This document shows, piece by piece, positions 1-6,966 of a stretch of DNA of 7,739 nt. The stretch is from Streptococcus sp. UBA6071 (GTDB lineage: Bacteria; Bacillota; Bacilli; Lactobacillales; Streptococcaceae), in contig DIXV01000100.1 in the NCBI GenBank assembly GCA_002436115.1, positions 16,415 through 24,153 on the forward strand, given 5' to 3'. The notes below the pieces were generated by a model. The model did not search any database. It saw nothing but the letters and a program-made list of their open reading frames with translations, and was not told the DNA's origin. Position numbers and translations under genes: made by a program. Position 1 is the first letter of the stretch; each line of letters opens with the position of its first letter.

Positions 1-507
1 GTGCCCTAATTTGTTAGGCAGCCCTTGCCCACGAAAGTAGTAGAAGGTAAGGACCATGAGAACCCCCATATAATGGTAATCGCTGTCCGCTAAAAAGGCA
101 ATATAAGAAGCCAAGGCACCAATAAGTAAACTTAAGGGCAACCAGATGCTCTTGACAGAATGTTTGCGAAGTTTGTCAATTAAGGCGATTGCCACTAAGC
201 TGAAAAGAAAGGTCCAGACAACATTCTTAAAAGGATAGTAGACCCAATTCTGATGACTCATAAAGTAATAAGGCAGGTCCGTAACAATCGCTAAGCCTAA
301 GAGGCGCAAAAGGTATTTCTTGATATCTCTCGTATGGAAGTAACCTTCTACAATCAAAAATGCAAAAATAGGAAAGGCCAAGCGTCCGATATAGCGAAGA
401 ACGAGTTGATCGGGCAATAAGACATAGCCGATATGGTCAATAAGCATGAGGACCATTGCAATGGTTCGTAGGGCAAAGGTCGATAAACCGATGGTATGTT
501 TAGACAT
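1..507 (-). CDS. TraX-family integral membrane protein (N-terminal part, runs off window)
   Basis: The minus strand reads 169 uninterrupted codons from ATG at 507 to the window edge, so the C-terminus is missing; family members are usually somewhat over 200 residues. The start is supported by GAGGAAGA just upstream. The protein is very hydrophobic, with about six membrane segments (roughly residues 10-31, 40-57, 64-82, 96-111, 122-142, 149-161). Family hallmarks are IDHIG at 23-27 and RYIGRLAFPIF at 38-48, followed by VEGYFHTRD. TraX was named for F-pilin N-acetylation in E. coli. Chromosomal Firmicute relatives have no settled role and are probably membrane acyltransferase-like proteins. No pilus or conjugation genes are nearby, so I do not infer conjugation. 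It lies 115 bases downstream of the flavodoxin gene on the same strand, and I see no convincing promoter between them, so it may be cotranscribed. Confidence 0.85.
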   Translation of the reverse strand, partial: MSKHTIGLSTFALRTIAMVLMLIDHIGYVLLPDQLVLRYIGRLAFPIFAFLIVEGYFHTRDIKKYLLRLLGLAIVTDLPYYFMSHQNWVYYPFKNVVWTFLFSLVAIALIDKLRKHSVKSIWLPLSLLIGALASYIAFLADSDYHYMGVLMVLTFYYFRGQGLPNKLGH

Positions 508-531
508 AAAATCTTCCTCTGTTCATAAAGG

Positions 532-555
532 AAGGAGCCGTTTTCAAGGCTCCTT
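532..555 (-). terminator. Hairpin between flavodoxin and traX-like gene, possible weak terminator
   Basis: AAGGAGCC at 532-539 pairs perfectly with GGCTCCTT at 548-555 around an 8-base loop. Read on the minus strand the stem is followed by CCTTT, a poor U-tract. It could therefore be a leaky terminator or an attenuator between the flavodoxin gene and the downstream TraX-like gene. Confidence 0.45.
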
Positions 556-622
556 AGGTGATGACATTTATTGGGTTGGTTAATATGGGACAGTGGAGCA
601 GTGAACCTTGACAATAAAGTGC

Positions 623-1066
623 TTAAAGGACTTGTCCAGCTAGGGCTTCTGCGAATGCTTCTAAATTGAGAATATCATCGCTCTCGGCAGCCAAATCTAC
701 TTTGACGCTTTCAGCTCCTTTTTGGGCTCCTGTTCTGGCAAAAACCTGATCAAAATCATCAACGGATTTGCAAAATTCATCGTAGAAGGTGTCGCCTGAA
801 CCGCAGACGCCATAAACCTTACCTGCTAAATTCAAATCAGCTAAGTCTTCGTAAAAGTCAACAATCTCATCTGGTAATTCGCCATCTCCGTAGGTATAAG
901 TGGCGACAATCGCTAAGTCGGCATCTAAAAAATGATCAGCCTCAACGGTCGTGCATTCATCTGTTTCAACATCGAGCCCGAGTTCTTCTAATTTATTTGC
1001 TACGATATCCGCAATCTCCTCAGTGTTGCCGGTCATACTAGCATAGACAATTTTTGCTAGGGTCAT
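623..1066 (-). CDS. Short-chain flavodoxin
   Basis: This is a 147-residue acidic FMN-binding electron carrier of the cytoplasm, acting as a low-potential one-electron shuttle. The phosphate-binding loop is SMTGNT at residues 10-15 in the first beta-strand/helix turn. The isoalloxazine loops are TYTYGDGELP at 56-65 and CGSGDTFYDEF at 88-98. Length and loop order are those of short-chain flavodoxins. I choose ATG at 1066 because GGAGG (1071-1075, read on the minus strand) lies 4-5 bases upstream. A longer reading from TTG at 1078 would place the start codon inside that ribosome binding site. The gene is divergent from the DHH/ApbE operon and has its own extended -10 promoter. The redox partner cannot be told from this window; ApbE nearby also uses flavin, but flavodoxin binds FMN non-covalently, so the two are not obviously one pathway. 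Confidence 0.95.
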   Translation of the reverse strand: MTLAKIVYASMTGNTEEIADIVANKLEELGLDVETDECTTVEADHFLDADLAIVATYTYGDGELPDEIVDFYEDLADLNLAGKVYGVCGSGDTFYDEFCKSVDDFDQVFARTGAQKGAESVKVDLAAESDDILNLEAFAEALAGQVL

Positions 1067-1094
1067 GTATTCCTCCAAAATTTAGATATCCTCC

Positions 1095-1122
1095 ATTATA
1101 TCACATTTTTTCGTTTTTCAAA
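1095..1122 (-). promoter_or_regulatory. Extended -10 promoter of the flavodoxin gene
   Basis: On the minus strand TGATATAAT (1095-1103) is a perfect extended -10. TTTGAA (1117-1122, spacing 16) or TTGAAA (1116-1121, spacing 15) serves as a -35. Transcription would start near 1088, leaving a leader of about 22 bases before ATG at 1066. Confidence 0.75.
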
Positions 1123-1140
1123 GCAAAATTATGATAAAAT
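1111..1140 (+). promoter_or_regulatory. Extended -10 promoter of the pde2-apbE operon
   Basis: TGATAAAAT (1132-1140) is an extended -10 with five of six matches in the hexamer. The -35 position (about 1111-1117) is only T-rich, which is common when TGn is present. Transcription would begin near 1147 and give a leader of about 120 bases before ATG at 1268. The -35 zone overlaps that of the divergent flavodoxin promoter. Confidence 0.55.
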
Positions 1141-1160
1141 AGTAGGAAGAAGGTTTAGAA

Positions 1161-1239
1161 TTTGCTTCGTTTTAAGAGGCTATTTCTAGCAAAACCATCT
1201 GATTTCGTTCGCTTAACGAATCATTTGGTTGCGACAACC
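1161..1239 (+). promoter_or_regulatory. Structured 5' leader with alternative hairpins before pde2
   Basis: Three inverted repeats lie in the untranslated leader. TTTGCT (1161-1166) pairs with AGCAAA (1188-1193). AACCA plus TGATTTCGTT (1193-1209) pairs with AACGAATCA plus TGGTT (1215-1230), with a 2x2 internal loop and one bulged T. GGTTG (1227-1231) pairs with CAACC (1235-1239) around a CGA loop. The second and third share 1227-1230, so they exclude each other. No U-tract follows, so this is not a plain terminator. It matches no riboswitch class I recognise. Confidence 0.4.
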
Positions 1240-1267
1240 TCAAACACATAAAAGAGGGGGGTTCCTG

Positions 1268-2200
1268 ATGAACCAAGACATTTTACGCAAGATTAAAGAG
1301 CACGAGACGATTATTATTCATCGCCATACCAAACCGGATCCCGATGCCCTAGGGAGTCAGGTGGGCTTGAAGAAATTACTCCAACGTAACTTCCCTGAAA
1401 AGCGGGTACTGGTAACGGGTCGTGATGAACCGACTTTGCTCTGGCTAGCGAAGATGGATGACGTTTTAGATAGCGACTATGATGGTGCCTTGGTTATCGT
1501 GACAGATACAGCTAACCAAGCGCGGATTGATGATCGTCGCTATAAGAGAGGGAGCGCTCTTATCAAATTGGATCACCACCCCAACGATGAAGCCTATGGA
1601 GATTTGTGGTTGGTGGATACTGGAGCAAGTTCTGCATCAGAGATTGTTGCCCATTTTGCCTTTGACAACGGCTTAAACCTAGATGCCTATACTGCCAAAT
1701 TGCTTTATGCAGGTATTTTAGGGGACACGGGACGATTCCTCTATCCCTCAACTTCAGCTAAAACGCTAAACATTGCTAGCCGTTTGCGTGCCTACGAGTT
1801 TGATGCTGCGGGTCTGGCAAGGCGTATGGAGACGTTCCCTTATAAGGTTGCTAAACTGCAGGGCTATGTTTATGACCATTTGGAAATTGATCAAAACGGG
1901 GCTGCCCGTGTTGTGATCAGTCAGGAACTCCTAAAAACTTATGATTTGACAGATGCCGAGACCTCGGCCATTGTAGCAGCACCTGGAAGGATTGAGGACG
2001 TACAAGCTTGGGCAGTTTTTGTCGAGCAGGCAGATGGGCATTACCGTGTACGCATGCGTAGCAAGTTTTTACCGATCAATCAGATTGCAAAGCAGCATGA
2101 TGGAGGCGGTCATGCTCTCGCTTCGGGTGCCAACTCGTATTCTTTAGAGGAAAACGATGTTATCTACCACGAAATCCAGAAGATAGTCACTCAAAGATGA
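1268..2200 (+). CDS. pde2: DHH/DHHA1 phosphodiesterase, Pde2/NrnA type
   Basis: This is a 310-residue cytoplasmic metal-dependent phosphodiesterase. Family members hydrolyse pApA, the product of c-di-AMP linearisation, to AMP; some also act on c-di-AMP, short oligoribonucleotides or pAp. The DHH domain shows the four metal motifs: HRHTKPDPDALGS at 18-30, DTAN at 80-83, DHHP at 102-105 and GDTGRF at 152-157. The C-terminal DHHA1 substrate domain carries HDGGGHALASG at 277-287. There is no membrane or GGDEF part, so it is the short stand-alone class, at the usual length for streptococcal Pde2. I choose ATG at 1268, preceded by GAGGGGGG (1254-1261). A TTG start at 1229 would fall within the leader hairpins. 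The stop overlaps the apbE start (ATGA), indicating translational coupling. Choice between pde2 and nrnA naming rests on remembered similarity to the streptococcal protein. Confidence 0.93.
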   Translation: MNQDILRKIKEHETIIIHRHTKPDPDALGSQVGLKKLLQRNFPEKRVLVTGRDEPTLLWLAKMDDVLDSDYDGALVIVTDTANQARIDDRRYKRGSALIKLDHHPNDEAYGDLWLVDTGASSASEIVAHFAFDNGLNLDAYTAKLLYAGILGDTGRFLYPSTSAKTLNIASRLRAYEFDAAGLARRMETFPYKVAKLQGYVYDHLEIDQNGAARVVISQELLKTYDLTDAETSAIVAAPGRIEDVQAWAVFVEQADGHYRVRMRSKFLPINQIAKQHDGGGHALASGANSYSLEENDVIYHEIQKIVTQR

Positions 2201-3108
2201 CCTCGGGCAAAAGACGAATCAGGCTGATGGGAACGGTCATTGATCTCTTCCTTTATCACGAAACGGCAGAGGAGCTTCTCGATGAAGTTGAACGCCTTCT
2301 TTTCCTTTACGAGCGTCGTTTTTCAGCCAACCGTGAGGATTCTGAGCTGATGCAGATCAATCAAAAGGCTGGGTTAGAAGCTGTCCTTGTTCACCCTGAT
2401 CTTTATGAGCTGATTCGCCTCGGGAAACAGCATTCTTGTTCACCAAACTCCTCCCTTAATATTAGTATCGGCCCCTTGGTGCAGCTCTGGCGAATTGGTT
2501 TTTCAGATGCTCAGTTGCCTAGTGAGTCAGCAATCGCCTCCAAGCTCAGCTTAATTGATCCTTCTCAGATTGTCCTAAAAGACGAACAGTGCAGTGTCTT
2601 TCTCAAGAAAAAGGGCATGATGCTTGATCTAGGAGCCTTGGCCAAGGGCTATATCGCTGATAAAGTGATGGCCTTCCTCAAAAAGCAAGGAGTCACCTCT
2701 GCCCTTATCAATCTAGGTGGTAATGTTTTGACCATGGGGCCAGCCCTTCATCAGGAGGATCACCTCTGGCGAATCGGCATCCAAAACCCTAACCTTGAAA
2801 GAGGACAAAACAGCCTCGTCTTACCTGTTAAAGACTGCTCTGTAGTGACTTCGGGGACCTATGAACGCCAGCTAAGACTGGCAGGGAAGACTTACCACCA
2901 TATCTTTTCTTCTGAAACAGGCTATCCAATTGAGACAGAAGTGGTTAGCCTAACCATTCTCTCAGAAAAGTCAGTGGATGGTGAGATCTGGACGAGTCGT
3001 CTCTTTGGTCAGCCAGTGCAAACGATTAGGGCTGAACTAGCCAAGAAGAAAGGCTTAAGTGGAATTCTTATTCTTGAAAACGGTCAGATTTACCAGTTCG
3101 AATGCTAA
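2197..3108 (+). CDS. apbE: FAD:protein FMN transferase, ApbE family
   Basis: This 303-residue protein belongs to the ApbE family, which transfers FMN from FAD to a Thr/Ser of target flavoproteins using Mg2+. Family landmarks in order: MGT at 11-13, FSANREDSELMQIN at 42-55, SIGPLVQLWRIG at 90-101, LDLGALAKGYIAD at 143-155, INLGGN at 171-176, TSGTYER at 218-224, and HHIFSSETGYP at 234-244 in place of the usual HIIDPxTG. Near the C-terminus the segment usually resembling DALST reads EIWTS (263-267), so the expected metal-ligand Asp and Thr appear as Glu and Ser; that alignment is by eye. No signal peptide or lipobox is present, unlike many secreted ApbE lipoproteins, so it probably acts inside the cell. 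Its ATG overlaps the pde2 stop by 4 bases, and no obvious flavinylation target is in the window. Confidence 0.9.
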   Translation: MTSGKRRIRLMGTVIDLFLYHETAEELLDEVERLLFLYERRFSANREDSELMQINQKAGLEAVLVHPDLYELIRLGKQHSCSPNSSLNISIGPLVQLWRIGFSDAQLPSESAIASKLSLIDPSQIVLKDEQCSVFLKKKGMMLDLGALAKGYIADKVMAFLKKQGVTSALINLGGNVLTMGPALHQEDHLWRIGIQNPNLERGQNSLVLPVKDCSVVTSGTYERQLRLAGKTYHHIFSSETGYPIETEVVSLTILSEKSVDGEIWTSRLFGQPVQTIRAELAKKKGLSGILILENGQIYQFEC

Positions 3109-3192
3109 GGCGCCTTAGGTGCCATGCTTGAGTGTGGGTACTTTTTGCTCTATTTCCTTATGCTATTAAGGGAAGTTATCTCAAATGATTAA

Positions 3193-3228
3193 AAAAGTCT
3201 TCTTTAAGCACTTGCTTTGAAGGCTTTT
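3193..3228 (+). terminator. Rho-independent terminator of pde2-apbE
   Basis: AAAAGTCTTC (3193-3202) pairs with GAAGGCTTTT (3219-3228) with one G-U pair. An inner AAGC/GCTT pairing is also possible. The 3' arm ends in TTTTAT. It lies 84 bases after the apbE stop and before the next operon. Confidence 0.7.
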
Positions 3229-3352
3229 ATAGTGTAGACTGTAGGGTGACTGGCTAGTATTTGGCCTTGTTTTTAAAGATAAGGGAGAGCCTTAAGCTTG
3301 TGATGGACTCTCCTAGACTTAGCCACCACCTTATCGAAATTATTGCTTTCAG

Positions 3353-3383
3353 ACAGCTTTACCCTAGCAAAATGCTAAGCTGT
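3353..3383 (+). promoter_or_regulatory. Stem-loop just upstream of the exporter ribosome binding site
   Basis: ACAGCT (3353-3358) pairs with AGCTGT (3378-3383), and TAGCA (3365-3369) with TGCTA (3373-3377) around an AAA loop. This gives 11 pairs with a 6-base bulge (TTACCC) on the 5' side. It ends 10 bases before the ribosome binding site AGGAGGA (3394-3400). It may be a repressor-binding dyad or an RNA element; no regulator gene is adjacent. Confidence 0.45.
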
Positions 3384-3403
3384 TATCGTATTCAGGAGGA
3401 ATC

Positions 3404-5146
3404 ATGTCTTATATTTGGTCCTATGTAAGGAAATATCCTAAGCTTTTGTCCTTAACTATTTTCGGCGCTTTTATGTTTGTTCTGGTGAATTTGGGTTTGC
3501 CAACCATCTTAGCCAGAATGATTGACGAAGGCTTAACCCAAAATCAGCCAGATCGTCTGTATTACTGGGCCTTTATCATGCTCATCGTTATTTTTTTGGG
3601 AATCATGGGGCGTATCCTTTTGGCCTATGCCTCCAGTCGAATAACGACTACCATGATTAAAGAAATCCGAATTGATCTCTATCAAAAAATGCAGGCTTAC
3701 TCTCATCAGGAATATGAGCAGATTGGGGTATCATCTTTGGTGACAAGGATTACCAGTGATGCTTTTGTGCTTATGACTTTTACGGAGCAGGCCTTACGCT
3801 TGGGGATGATTACACCTTTGATGGTAACATTCTCCATGGTCATGATTTTGACAGCCAGTCCTTCTTTAGGCTGGGTTGTCCTCTTTTTTGTGCCCTTTTT
3901 ACTGGCCATGATTGCTTACGTAGCGATTAAAACCCGTCCGTTGTCCGAAAAGCAACAACAAACCTTGGACAAGCTCAACCAGTATATTCGTGAAAACTTG
4001 ACAGGTTTACGTGTCATTCGTGCCTTTTCCAGAGAAGCCTTTCAAGAAAAACGTTTCGGAGAGGAAAACACCAGCTACAGTCAGACTTCGGCCAAGCTTT
4101 TCCGATTGACGGGTTTGACAGAACCGCTTTTCGTGCAAATTATCATTGCCATGATTGTGACCATTATTTGGTTTGCCTTGGGGCCGATTGGTCGTGGAGA
4201 CTTAAAGGTTGGTAGCTTAGTGGCATTTATTGAATACTCTTTTCATGCTCTCTTTTCCTTTATGCTCTTTGCCAACCTCTTTACCATGTATCCCAAGACA
4301 GCCGTTTCAGCGAGACGGTTGCAGGAGGTCATGGATTTACCTATCTCGATTAGTTCAAATGAGACTGGTGTCACCGAAACAAAGACCAAAGGGTATCTCA
4401 CGTTTGAAAACGTGACCTTTGCCTATCCTGGTGAAACGCAAAGCCCTGTTCTTCACAATATCAGCTTTGAGACTAATCCAGGAGAAACGATTGCTTTTAT
4501 CGGGTCGACAGGTTCGGGGAAATCATCTCTGGTACAGCTGATTCCACGTTTCTATGATATCACTCTAGGGCGAATTCTAGTTGACGGAGTGGATATTCGT
4601 GACTATAATCTTAAGGCCCTTCGCCAGAAAATAGGTTTTATCCCACAAAAAGCCCTGCTCTTTACAGGAACTATCGGGGACAACCTCCGGTATGGCAAGG
4701 AAGATGCTAGTCTGGATGAGCTGGAGCAAGCAGTTGATGTGTCACAGGCCAAGCCCTTTGTCTCTTCCACAAAAGAAGGGTACGACCATCACCTGGCTGA
4801 AGGCGGGAGCAATCTATCAGGTGGGCAAAAGCAACGCCTGTCTATCGCTAGGGCAGTTGTTAAAAAACCAGATATCTATATCTTTGACGATTCTTTCTCC
4901 GCCTTAGACTATAAGACAGATGCTGAGCTTCGTCGCAGGCTTAAGGAAGTCACAGGAGATGCGACCGTTTTAATTGTCGCCCAACGTGTCGGAACAATCA
5001 TGAATGCCGATCAGATTATCGTTCTCAATGAGGGTGAAATCGTTGGTCGGGGACGTCACGAAGAACTCATGGAGACCAATGCCATCTATCGTGAAATTGC
5101 AGAAAGTCAGCTACGTCGTCAAAGTTTAGCGGAAGGAGAAATCTAA
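3404..5146 (+). CDS. ABC exporter half-transporter, subunit with degenerate ATPase residues
   Basis: This 580-residue type IV ABC exporter subunit has six membrane segments in about residues 13-295, then a nucleotide-binding domain. Walker A is GSTGSGKSS at 367-375, the Q-loop Gln is 415, and the signature LSGGQ is 471-475. Walker B reads IYIFDDSFSALD (491-502), so the catalytic Glu is Asp496. The switch position reads VAQRVGT, with Gln527 instead of His. This pattern marks the degenerate-site subunit of heterodimeric multidrug-type exporters such as LmrCD, BmrCD or TM287/288. Its intact signature would complete the consensus site of the partner subunit. AGGAGGA at 3394-3400 supports ATG at 3404. 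The gene overlaps the partner gene by one base (TAATG). The substrate is unknown: drugs, lipids or peptides are all possible. Confidence 0.95.
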   Translation: MSYIWSYVRKYPKLLSLTIFGAFMFVLVNLGLPTILARMIDEGLTQNQPDRLYYWAFIMLIVIFLGIMGRILLAYASSRITTTMIKEIRIDLYQKMQAYSHQEYEQIGVSSLVTRITSDAFVLMTFTEQALRLGMITPLMVTFSMVMILTASPSLGWVVLFFVPFLLAMIAYVAIKTRPLSEKQQQTLDKLNQYIRENLTGLRVIRAFSREAFQEKRFGEENTSYSQTSAKLFRLTGLTEPLFVQIIIAMIVTIIWFALGPIGRGDLKVGSLVAFIEYSFHALFSFMLFANLFTMYPKTAVSARRLQEVMDLPISISSNETGVTETKTKGYLTFENVTFAYPGETQSPVLHNISFETNPGETIAFIGSTGSGKSSLVQLIPRFYDITLGRILVDGVDIRDYNLKALRQKIGFIPQKALLFTGTIGDNLRYGKEDASLDELEQAVDVSQAKPFVSSTKEGYDHHLAEGGSNLSGGQKQRLSIARAVVKKPDIYIFDDSFSALDYKTDAELRRRLKEVTGDATVLIVAQRVGTIMNADQIIVLNEGEIVGRGRHEELMETNAIYREIAESQLRRQSLAEGEI

Positions 5147-6909
5147 TGCCAAAAGCAAAAAACCATGTGCGGTTATGGGGCTATTTAAAAAAGTACCGCT
5201 ATTCCCTTTTCTTTGCTCTTTTCTTTAAAATCTTAGGTGCGGTGATGAATGCCTTGGAGCCTCTGATTTTAGGCTTTGTTATCACTGAGATTACAGCCAA
5301 TGTTTTGGCGATTGCCAATGCTGTTAAGGGGGCAGGGATTAACTATTCCTATGTCACGATGATGCTCGTCTTATACGTCGTGTGTGGGGGTTTCTATTCT
5401 CTGAGTTCTTGGTTATCTAATGTCTACATGACAAAGGCAGTGCAAGCCACCATTCGTGATTTGAGGGATGCCTTGAGCCAGAAAATCAATAAAATACCAA
5501 CCTCTTACTTTGACAACCATCAATTTGGAGATATGCTGGGGCGTTTTACGTCTGATATCGAGACAGTTTCAAATACGATGCAACAAGCTTTTCTTCAGAT
5601 TGTTAATGCTATTTTTATGATTATTTTTGCAGTCTCTATGGCTGTTTATATCAATGCTGGTCTCAGTCTTATCGTTATCATTAGTATTCCGCTCACCTAT
5701 TTTTCCGCTCGCTTTATTCTGTCCAAATCTCAGCCTTATTTTAAACGTCAGGCCACTATTTTGGGGGATATGAACGGTTTTGTTCAGGAAAATTTGACAG
5801 GCTTCAACGTGCTGAAACTCTATGCCCGTGAGGAGCAGTCCCAACTGGCATTTTCTCAGATTATGGATGACCTACAAGAAACAGGCTTCAAGGCTAGTTT
5901 TATATCTGGTATCATGATGCCGGTCTTGTCAAGTATCACCGATGTGGCATACCTCATCATTGCCCTATTTGGAGGCTTGCAAGTCTTATCAGGTCAGCTG
6001 ACCATCGGTAACTTACAGGCGCTTATCCAGTACATCTGGCAGGTAAATCAGCCCGTTCAAACCATCACACAACTGGCTGGCCAACTACAAGCAGCCCAGT
6101 CGTCTTTGGAGCGTATCTTTACGGTTCTGGATGAAAAAGAAGAGCTCTCTCAAGTGACAGAAAGCCTAACAGAGCCTCTGACAGGACAGGTCTCTTTTGA
6201 GAAGGTGACCTTTCACTACCATGAAAATCAACCCTTGATCCGTGACTTTAATCTTGATGTTCAGCCAGGGGAAATGATTGCCATTGTTGGTCCTACGGGA
6301 GCGGGTAAGACGACCCTTATCAATCTTCTTATGCGTTTTTATGATGTGACTTCAGGTAGGATTACAGTTGATGGTCATGATATTCGAAACCTCTCGCGTC
6401 AAGACTTTCGTTCTCATTTTGGGATGGTTTTACAGGATGCTTGGCTCTATGAGGGGACGATTAAGGATAATTTACGTTTTGGAAACCTCGATGCCAGTGA
6501 TGAGGAAGTCGTGGCTGCAGCTCAGGCGGCAAATGTTGACCATTTCATCCGGACCTTGCCAGGAGCTTATAACATGGTGATTAATCAAGAATCCAGTAAT
6601 ATCTCCTTAGGGCAAAAACAGTTGCTGACCATTGCCCGTGCCCTCTTATCCAATCCCAAGATTTTGATTTTGGATGAGGCGACCAGCTCGGTTGACACCC
6701 GCTTGGAACTCCTCATTCAAAAAGCCATGAAACGGTTAATGGAAGGGCGAACCAGCTTTGTCATCGCCCATCACCTCTCAACCATTCAAGAAGCAGATAA
6801 TATTTTAGTGCTTAAAGATGGTCAAATCATTGAGCAAGGAAAGCACGAGAGCCTCCTTAAGGCTAAAGGTTTCTATTACGAACTCTATCAAAGCCAATTT
6901 AGCAAGTAA
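5146..6909 (+). CDS. ABC exporter half-transporter, subunit with the catalytic Glu
   Basis: This 587-residue ABC exporter subunit has six membrane segments in about residues 17-300 and a C-terminal nucleotide-binding domain. Walker A is GPTGAGKTT at 382-390, the Q-loop Gln is 430, and Walker B ILILDEATSSVD (506-517) has catalytic Glu511. The switch His is 542 in IAHHLST. The signature reads ISLGQ (486-490) in place of LSGGQ, as in the partner of a degenerate-site subunit. An extended loop lies between the first two membrane segments (about residues 44-64). AAGGAGA (5133-5139) precedes the ATG, which overlaps the stop of the first subunit gene; equal output for a 1:1 heterodimer is expected. 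A strong terminator follows directly. Function is probably efflux; the exact substrate and ortholog name are not determinable here. Confidence 0.95.
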   Translation: MPKAKNHVRLWGYLKKYRYSLFFALFFKILGAVMNALEPLILGFVITEITANVLAIANAVKGAGINYSYVTMMLVLYVVCGGFYSLSSWLSNVYMTKAVQATIRDLRDALSQKINKIPTSYFDNHQFGDMLGRFTSDIETVSNTMQQAFLQIVNAIFMIIFAVSMAVYINAGLSLIVIISIPLTYFSARFILSKSQPYFKRQATILGDMNGFVQENLTGFNVLKLYAREEQSQLAFSQIMDDLQETGFKASFISGIMMPVLSSITDVAYLIIALFGGLQVLSGQLTIGNLQALIQYIWQVNQPVQTITQLAGQLQAAQSSLERIFTVLDEKEELSQVTESLTEPLTGQVSFEKVTFHYHENQPLIRDFNLDVQPGEMIAIVGPTGAGKTTLINLLMRFYDVTSGRITVDGHDIRNLSRQDFRSHFGMVLQDAWLYEGTIKDNLRFGNLDASDEEVVAAAQAANVDHFIRTLPGAYNMVINQESSNISLGQKQLLTIARALLSNPKILILDEATSSVDTRLELLIQKAMKRLMEGRTSFVIAHHLSTIQEADNILVLKDGQIIEQGKHESLLKAKGFYYELYQSQFSK

Positions 6910-6914
6910 GCCAA

Positions 6915-6966
6915 AAAACACCTCCTCTTATTTTCGGATGCTTTCCGATGAAAGGGGAGGTGTTTT
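6915..6966 (+). terminator. Strong terminator after the ABC exporter operon
   Basis: AAAACACCTCCTCTT (6915-6929) pairs over 15 positions with AAGGGGAGGTGTTTT (6952-6966), with one T-G pair. A small inner hairpin TCGGA/TCCGA (6934-6938, 6944-6948) caps it. The A-run and T-run on the two sides allow termination in both directions. The 3' arm overlaps the readable upstream end of the cas1 relic. Confidence 0.85.

Larger units (their letters stand above)
3109..3403. other. Intergenic region between apbE and the ABC exporter genes
   Basis: This stretch of 295 bases holds no supportable gene. Directly after the apbE stop, GGCGCC (3109-3114) can pair with GGTGCC (3118-3123) around TTA. The terminator follows at 3193-3228. 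GGAGAG (3284-3289) can pair with CTCTCC (3308-3313), without a U-tract. A last stem-loop precedes the exporter ribosome binding site. I found no strong promoter. The best candidate is TTGCTT (3212-3217), 17 bases, TAGACT (3235-3240), which overlaps the terminator and is weak. Confidence 0.5.

Noticed and set aside
1..507. TraX-like gene as evidence of a conjugative element
   Set aside because: TraX-family proteins are common on Firmicute chromosomes, and no transfer, relaxase or integrase genes are visible.
354..614. 86-codon minus-strand frame spanning the flavodoxin/TraX gap
   Set aside because: It overlaps the well-supported TraX-family frame on the same strand and shows no family features.
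1067..1078. Four-codon longer flavodoxin start at TTG 1078
   Set aside because: The TTG lies next to and overlaps the GGAGG ribosome binding site serving ATG 1066, and flavodoxins begin close to the first beta-strand.
1229..1267. Longer DHH protein from TTG 1229
   Set aside because: The added residues (MRQPQTHKRGGFL) are not DHH-like, the start lies within leader hairpins and lacks a ribosome binding site; ATG 1268 has a good one.
1268..2200. Idea that the DHH phosphodiesterase belongs to the CRISPR type III signalling pathway as a cyclic oligoadenylate-degrading enzyme
   Set aside because: It lies more than 4.9 kb from cas2 with unrelated operons between, and looks like the housekeeping Pde2 of streptococci.
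3303..3428. 41-codon frame running into the first exporter gene
   Set aside because: No ribosome binding site, unremarkable sequence, and it overlaps the exporter start in another frame.
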